Of a stretch of DNA of 64,000 nucleotides, positions 59,970-64,000 are shown piece by piece; the stretch's first letter is position 1, and every line of letters begins with the position of its first letter. The DNA is from JBFMCT01 sp046565765 (GTDB lineage: Bacteria > Actinomycetota > Acidimicrobiia > Acidimicrobiales > AC-14): contig JBKHXX010000080.1 in NCBI GenBank assembly GCA_046565765.1, positions 1 through 64,000 on the forward strand. Reading direction: 5' to 3'. A program made the position numbers and the translations under genes. Below the pieces are notes generated by a model. The model was not told where the DNA came from. It did not search any database and worked only from the letters and a program-made list of their open reading frames with translations.

Positions 59970-60417
59970 TCATCCTCCGACGCGACATCGACTGTCCGGC
60001 GGAGGGCAGAACTTCGATCTCTAAGCCACCATCGGGCCAGGGAACTCACACCCCTCTTCGTGGGATGTGACTCGTCTGCTCGTTGCGAAAGCTGCCAAGC
60101 GGTTCGCGACGGCCCCTGATGTGAAGGCGTCGAGGGTCGAAGCGTGCCCTCTTGGTCTAAGCGTCGGCAGCTCGGTCCCCGAAATTGAATTGCACCACTA
60201 GTCACACTGACCGTGGGCCTCTTGCCGCACAGAGTGTTGGGTCGGGGACTCTGGAGGCGGGTGTATCGGCACACGGGAACCCCAACTTGAGGCGACTTGA
60301 GGCTCAATTTCACCCGGGTCAGGCCGACATAGATCAGGCCAAGCGGTTCGCGATGGCCCCTGGTGCGAAGGCGTCGGGGGCCACGCGCGACGGCGTGCCG
60401 CGCACCGCGACCCCGAA
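59970..60417. repeat. Intergenic region with a 43-bp direct repeat
   Basis: A segment starting GCCAAGCGGTTCGCGA occurs at about 60094-60137 and again at about 60338-60381 with four or five mismatches, 244 bp apart. No supported gene lies between. This may be the remnant of a duplicated end of a lost element. Confidence 0.5.
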
Positions 60418-61020
60418 CTACTGGCGCTTGCCCAAGCCCGGGAGCCCCCCACTAATCGTCCAGACGCTGCGCCGCGCTGGTCGTGGAGCGGCGACCGGCT
60501 TTCCTTGTGCGAGCCGCTCAGCGTCCCTCCGCCGTTCCGCTGGGCTGCGTTGATCGGTCGTCAGCTTGGGCACAGCGCGCCCTCGATAGGTGATGAGCCA
60601 CGAACGACGCCTTCCCAGGAGCCGACTGGGCGCTGGGTGGTCGACCTCCACGACCCGTCGCTCTTGGCCGAAGGAGATCGACCAGACGCCCCGGCGTGCC
60701 TCCAGCACGCCCTCGATCGGCCATGTCCCCTGACGAGGGAGGGCGGGAGGCGTCGCGTCTTGCGGAGCGGGCGAAGACGTTGTGCGGCGAGCTACGGGTG
60801 GCTTTCGCTCCCGACCGACGAGCGCGTCAAGGTTCTCCCGGGAGATGACGGTGGTTCCGGTCTGAGGATGCAGCTCGGTCGGGAGGCCAAGCTCGTCGAG
60901 CTTCTGCCGGAGCTCGGGCGGGCGGAGCCCCAACCGATCAGCGGCTTGGGCAAGCGTGATCCACCGGTCGCCGTCACCGCTAGGCAGCCCAGTGCCTCTC
61001 CTACGTCGACCTCGCGCCAT
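60418..61020 (-). CDS. HTH (excisionase-type) DNA-binding protein
   Basis: The 200-residue protein begins with a MerR/excisionase-like HTH (ITLAQAADRLGLRPPELRQK) and has a C-terminal part with a beta-rich core (GVWSISFGQERRVVEVDH). The start at ATG 61020 has GGAGAGGA upstream. It may regulate or direct recombination of a nearby element. Confidence 0.6.
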   Translation of the reverse strand: MARGRRRRGTGLPSGDGDRWITLAQAADRLGLRPPELRQKLDELGLPTELHPQTGTTVISRENLDALVGRERKPPVARRTTSSPAPQDATPPALPRQGTWPIEGVLEARRGVWSISFGQERRVVEVDHPAPSRLLGRRRSWLITYRGRAVPKLTTDQRSPAERRRDAERLAQGKPVAAPRPARRSVWTISGGLPGLGKRQ

Positions 61021-61195
61021 GGCTGGCGTGTCCTCTCCGGGCTGTCAGCCCCTGTGTCGTCGAACCGGATAGCACCAGGTTGATCCAGGAGCACCCACAA
61101 AATCGCTGGTTGGGCAACATTCGTTCTTTCGCAGCTGAGGGTCTGTCGCGTCTAACAGGTGAACGGCACAATGAGGTTGACCACTGGAGACAGCG

Positions 61196-61762
61196 TTGGG
61201 GTGCCCGGAAGACCAGCCGTGTTGGCGCTCAGATCGCGACCCGCCCGGCGGGTCCTCGTCACTGGCGGGCCTTTGCGAGCCGTGCGTGGAAGACCTTCAC
61301 ACTTTCGTGCTTCGAGCAGCGCGCCAACAGGCCCGCACCGATCACGACGCCGAGGAGATCGCCTCGGACGTGATGGCACAGCTCCTGAGCAAATGGCCCG
61401 CCACCGACTACCGCCGGACGACTACGGCCGTCACCACGCTGGTGCGTTACAGGGCGCTCGACTTCTACCGACGAGCGGGCCAGGAGGCTGCGGTGCCTCA
61501 AGAGTTGGCCATCGTCTCGAGGCCATCGGCTATCGATCCGGCGGAGTTCGAGCTCGTCGACCTCCTGCGCGACCTCATCGATCGAATCCCTGAACGATGC
61601 GATCGTGAAGCCTCCTGGATGAAGCTCCAGGGCGCGACGAACGACTACATCGCAGAGCACGTCCTGGGACCGCGCGGGCGTCGACTCACTCCACAACGGT
61701 GGAGCCAGCGCCTCACTCCGATCTTCGAGCGGTTCCGCAGCGAGCTGCGCCACTGCTCTTAG
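61196..61762 (+). CDS. Sigma-70-like protein
   Basis: The 188-residue frame has a region 2-like segment (DAEEIASDVMAQLLSKWPAT) and a region 4-like HTH at the end (TPQRWSQRLTPIFERF preceded by DYIAEHVLG). GTG 61286 is an equally good start, as the first 30 residues are less coding-like. An ECF-type sigma or a sigma-like HTH protein is possible. Confidence 0.5.
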   Translation: MGCPEDQPCWRSDRDPPGGSSSLAGLCEPCVEDLHTFVLRAARQQARTDHDAEEIASDVMAQLLSKWPATDYRRTTTAVTTLVRYRALDFYRRAGQEAAVPQELAIVSRPSAIDPAEFELVDLLRDLIDRIPERCDREASWMKLQGATNDYIAEHVLGPRGRRLTPQRWSQRLTPIFERFRSELRHCS

Positions 61763-62028
61763 AACCACTCGAGGGGGGCCGGACGGGAGCTTGCGCCAGC
61801 CTCCCCATCGGCACCCGGCGTTTCGCGAAGGTCGCGAAGCACTCGCTCGACCTCCATCAGTGCGAGGCGGCGGGTCGCTTGACTGTAGCGAAGGAGAACC
61901 GGATCGCAGGTGCTCGGCGTGGTGCGCCCGGACCACCCTGACGACCGCCGCCATGACGACGACGACGACCACCACGGCCGTGGCCACGACGCGATGCGCC
62001 GCGCAACAGAGGAAGCCTTCGCTCGCAT
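61759..62028 (-). CDS. Possible small membrane protein, frame uncertain
   Basis: ATG 62028 follows GGAG at 11 bases. The C-terminal half (CDPVLLRYSQATRRLALMEV) reads as real coding, but a membrane-like stretch (VVVVVVVMAAVVRVV) is in another frame upstream, so a frameshift or a mis-set start is likely. Confidence 0.3.
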   Translation of the reverse strand: MRAKASSVARRIASWPRPWWSSSSSWRRSSGWSGRTTPSTCDPVLLRYSQATRRLALMEVERVLRDLRETPGADGEAGASSRPAPLEWF

Positions 62029-62049
62029 GCCGGCATTAACTCCTTTGGA

Positions 62050-62074
62050 CGCTCCGCCGGCAACCGGCGGAGCG
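62050..62074. terminator. Perfect 11-bp hairpin
   Basis: CGCTCCGCCGG-CAA-CCGGCGGAGCG is a perfect stem. It has no T run on either strand, so termination is possible but unproven. Confidence 0.4.
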
Positions 62075-62123
62075 ATGGGCACCCGTCCACTACATGGTCG
62101 GGTGCCCTGCCTAGTAGGCGCTC

Positions 62124-62429
62124 TCAACCGACTGTGGAGAAAGAATTTCTCGACGCCCTGACAGGGCCTTTGAGCATCATGGCTGTTGACGAGCCTTCGG
62201 CGCTCTCGCTCTGACCAGGACTTTTGGGTCGTGGCCGGGCGGGCGCTCGTGTGCGTCTCCTGGATCCGGACGGCGTCGTGGTGGACGTGGTTGTCGACGT
62301 GGACGTTGTGGGTGCGGAGCTGGACGTCGTGGTGCCGGCGAGGGTGTCGACGGAGGTGTTGTGGACCTTGTTGATGACGGTGACGTTGGTGTTGTTGACG
62401 TTGTAGATGACGGTGACGTTGGGCCCCAC
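62124..62429 (-). CDS. Small repetitive protein with NVTVI repeats
   Basis: The 101-residue frame starts at GTG 62429 and repeats NVTVIYNVNNT / NVTVINKVHNT, then a Thr/Ser-rich linker and a low-complexity tail. This may be a real small secreted or surface-associated protein, or a chance frame. No signal peptide is seen. Confidence 0.3.
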   Translation of the reverse strand: MGPNVTVIYNVNNTNVTVINKVHNTSVDTLAGTTTSSSAPTTSTSTTTSTTTPSGSRRRTRAPARPRPKSPGQSESAEGSSTAMMLKGPVRASRNSFSTVG

Positions 62430-62439
62430 CTCACCAAGG

Positions 62440-62468
62440 GCGGCAGTAAACGGCCCTTTTACTGCCGC
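62440..62468. repeat. Inverted repeat GCGGCAGTAAA with extra copy
   Basis: GCGGCAGTAAA (62440-62450) and TTTACTGCCGC (62458-62468) are perfect 11-bp arms around 7 bases. TTTACTGCC occurs again at 62534-62542. They may be recombinase or regulator sites. Confidence 0.45.
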
Positions 62469-62628
62469 AGGCAGCCCGAAACCTAGGGATCCCGGCTTCT
62501 GCCACGCCCCGCGGCGGCGGTGACTCCGACGCGTTTACTGCCACCAGGGAAGAACTGATGACCGCCGAAAGCGTCCAACGACGGCGACCTCTGCGGGATG
62601 GCGCTATGCGGCTTCGTTGGTGCGAGCG

Positions 62629-63369
62629 ATGATGGAGACCGTGCACCCCTCCGGGTTCGAGCCCATGCTTGCGTCGACCAGCAGGCGCCTTGACGGTGAT
62701 GGCTGGGCCTTCGAGCCCAAGCTCGACGGCTGGCGGGCCATCGTCCATGTTCTGGACCATGGCGTCGCCGTCTACAGCCGGCCGGGGCGGGAGATTACCG
62801 AGTCGGTCCCTCAACTGAGCGCCCTCACCAAAATTGTCCCGGCCGGCACGGTCCTCGACGGCGAGCTCGTTGCCGGCAGTGGCCGCTCCTCGACCTTCTA
62901 CCAGCTATCGCCGACGCTCGGTCGCCGGTCGACGACGGTGACGTTCGCCGCCTTCGACCTCCTGGCCGTCGACGGCTGCAGTCTCGTCTGGCGGTCGTAC
63001 GAGGAGCGACGTCGGCTTCTCGGCGACGTGCTGCGACCAGCGCCGGGGTGGTGCGTGGTGCCTGCCTGGACGCATGTCGAGGTCTCCGACCTCCTCGCTG
63101 CCTGCGAGCTCGAGGGCGTCGAGGGCCTGGTCGCCAAGCGGGTGCGGTCCCGGTACCGTCCCGGCCGCCGCAGCCCGGACTGGGTGAAGAGGAAGTGCGA
63201 CGGCTGGTACCGCGACCATGCTCCTCGGCGCCAGCCAGGCGGCTGGGCCACGGCGCCTGAACCGGCTTTAGCGGGGCGGCGAGGTCCCGACGCCGCCGGC
63301 GTAGGCTCGAACGAGGAGGGGCACCCGAGCGGCCCAGCAGCAGGTGCGAGCACCTCGACCGGGCGGTAG
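62629..63369 (+). CDS. ATP-dependent DNA ligase adenylation domain, short form
   Basis: The 246-residue protein has motif I EPKLDGWRA with the catalytic Lys, later GELVAG and motif IV-like EGLVAKR and motif V-like WVKRKC. This is the nucleotidyltransferase domain of LigD-like ligases. The usual C-terminal OB domain is absent: after WVKRK the tail is low-complexity Gly/Ala/Ser. ATG 62629 or 62632 is the start. Either a truncated gene or a short ligase. Confidence 0.75.
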   Translation: MMETVHPSGFEPMLASTSRRLDGDGWAFEPKLDGWRAIVHVLDHGVAVYSRPGREITESVPQLSALTKIVPAGTVLDGELVAGSGRSSTFYQLSPTLGRRSTTVTFAAFDLLAVDGCSLVWRSYEERRRLLGDVLRPAPGWCVVPAWTHVEVSDLLAACELEGVEGLVAKRVRSRYRPGRRSPDWVKRKCDGWYRDHAPRRQPGGWATAPEPALAGRRGPDAAGVGSNEEGHPSGPAAGASTSTGR

Positions 63370-63606
63370 GGGGAATCTCGCTCGCCGGCGAGGACGCGCA
63401 GCTGGCCTCGGCTGTGGACGGTGGCCCCCCATGGAGCCGGATGGTCGTCGCCGAACACCATCGAGGACCCGAGGGGGAAAGAGCCAGGCGGCGGCGAAGC
63501 CGAGAAGCAGCACCACCGACGCAAGGATTGAGAGCACGGCCCGGACGGTATCGACGAGGTCCTGCGAGTCCGGGCATCCGGCCTCCCGAGGCCCCGTTGC
63601 GCCCAA
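63268..63606 (-). CDS. Possible frameshifted small membrane protein
   Basis: A membrane segment (AVLSILASVVLLLGFAAAWL) and FPPRVL are in this frame; a coding-like continuation (VFGDDHPAPWGATVHSRGQL) is in another frame. A frameshift between them is likely. It overlaps the ligase tail on the opposite strand. Confidence 0.25.
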   Translation of the reverse strand: MGATGPREAGCPDSQDLVDTVRAVLSILASVVLLLGFAAAWLFPPRVLDGVRRRPSGSMGGHRPQPRPAARPRRRARFPLPPGRGARTCCWAARVPLLVRAYAGGVGTSPPR

Positions 63607-63611
63607 GCCGG

Positions 63612-64000
63612 TCAGGCGGGGAGGCCGACGGCCTCCGGGTCATCGACGGGAACCCCTCGGCCGACGCTCAAGATGGCGTCGAAGAACAGCCGCGGCCGCC
63701 CCCACAACGAGTTCACGAAGATCGAGCTGACGCTCAAAGCCATCGCCACCATCGCCCATACCGGGTAGACGAGCCCGGTCGTGGCCAGCGGGATGCCGAT
63801 GCCGTTGAAGAGGAAGGCCAACGTGACGTTCTGCTTGGTCTTGCGGTAGCTGTAGCGGCTGATCTCCCGGGCTCGCAGGATCGAGGCGAGTCGGTTCCCG
63901 ACGATCACGATGTCGGCGGACTCGATGGCGATGTCGGTCCCCGCCCCCATGGCCACGCCGACGTCGGCCTGCATGAGCGAGGGGGCGTCGTTGATGCCGT
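63612..64000 (-). CDS. P-type metal ATPase, C-terminal part (cut by window edge)
   Basis: The partial frame begins at the right edge inside the hinge motif (GINDAPSLM) of a heavy-metal P-type ATPase and continues MQADVGVAMGAGTDIAIESA, then the last two membrane segments (LAFLFNGIGIPLATTG, PVWAMVAMALSVSSIFVNSL). The SSIFVNSL segment is typical of copper-type ATPases. It exports metal, probably copper. Confidence 0.85.
   Translation of the reverse strand, partial: GINDAPSLMQADVGVAMGAGTDIAIESADIVIVGNRLASILRAREISRYSYRKTKQNVTLAFLFNGIGIPLATTGLVYPVWAMVAMALSVSSIFVNSLWGRPRLFFDAILSVGRGVPVDDPEAVGLPA

Noticed and set aside
62651..62670. Possible attR, a GGTTCGAG match in the ligase gene
   Set aside because: The match with the tRNA 3' end is only about 9 bases, in coding sequence and without the rest of the T arm.

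Overview
This 64 kb window is from a high-GC actinobacterium-like genome. The signs are GC-rich third codon positions, frequent GTG/TTG starts, many 4-bp ATGA/GTGA gene overlaps, RsbW-type, LAL-type and BrkB-type genes, and an actinobacterial style of type IV secretion genes. The species cannot be named from the sequence alone.

Bases 1-11,995 look like ordinary chromosome. They hold an SDR epimerase, a sulfur/redox run (rhodanese, MBL-fold/rhodanese protein, FAD-dependent phytoene-desaturase-like oxidoreductase), an alpha/beta hydrolase, RtcB RNA ligase, an RsbW-like kinase, a DUF421 membrane protein, lipoproteins, a BrkB/YihY membrane protein, a metzincin-like lipoprotein protease, and tRNA-Ala(TGC).

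From the tRNA rightwards lies a large integrated conjugative element of at least about 39.8 kb. Its tyrosine integrase is encoded antisense into the tRNA gene, so the tRNA is the left attachment site. The layout is: (i) integrase and two paralogous proteins of unknown function (12-16.4 kb); (ii) a primase-helicase fusion, ParA, an RHH protein and a sigma-like protein (16.8-21.6 kb); (iii) a tightly overlapped type IV secretion block with VirB8/TcpC-like, VirB4, VirB6-like and peptidoglycan hydrolase genes (21.7-31 kb); (iv) a coupling ATPase, a replication-relaxation protein, ParB and a cysteine-rich DUF4417-like protein (31.3-37.9 kb); (v) two large proteins that share the N-terminal peptide MGGGGKKAHES but have different C-terminal domains, one a HipA/PI-kinase-like fold, and which I propose as secreted effectors (38.2-43.2 kb); (vi) a divergent accessory module driven from a symmetrical operator at 48.4-48.5 kb, with a frameshifted ParB, an ADP-ribosylglycohydrolase, a secreted HNH nuclease flanked by paralogous zinc-ribbon proteins, tandem-HTH regulators and a membrane-anchored GNAT-like protein (44-51.7 kb). 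No right attachment site was found in the window.

At 51.9-55.7 kb there is a Tn554-like module (two tyrosine recombinases plus a TnpC-like protein) next to a truncated reading frame. To its right is a 39-residue secreted-peptide gene divergent from a 989-residue LAL/LuxR regulator, with tandem operator-like repeats between them. From 59.3 to 64 kb the DNA is sparse and repeat-rich: small membrane proteins, an HTH protein, a sigma-like protein, a DNA ligase lacking its OB domain, and the C-terminal part of a P-type ATPase that runs off the right edge.
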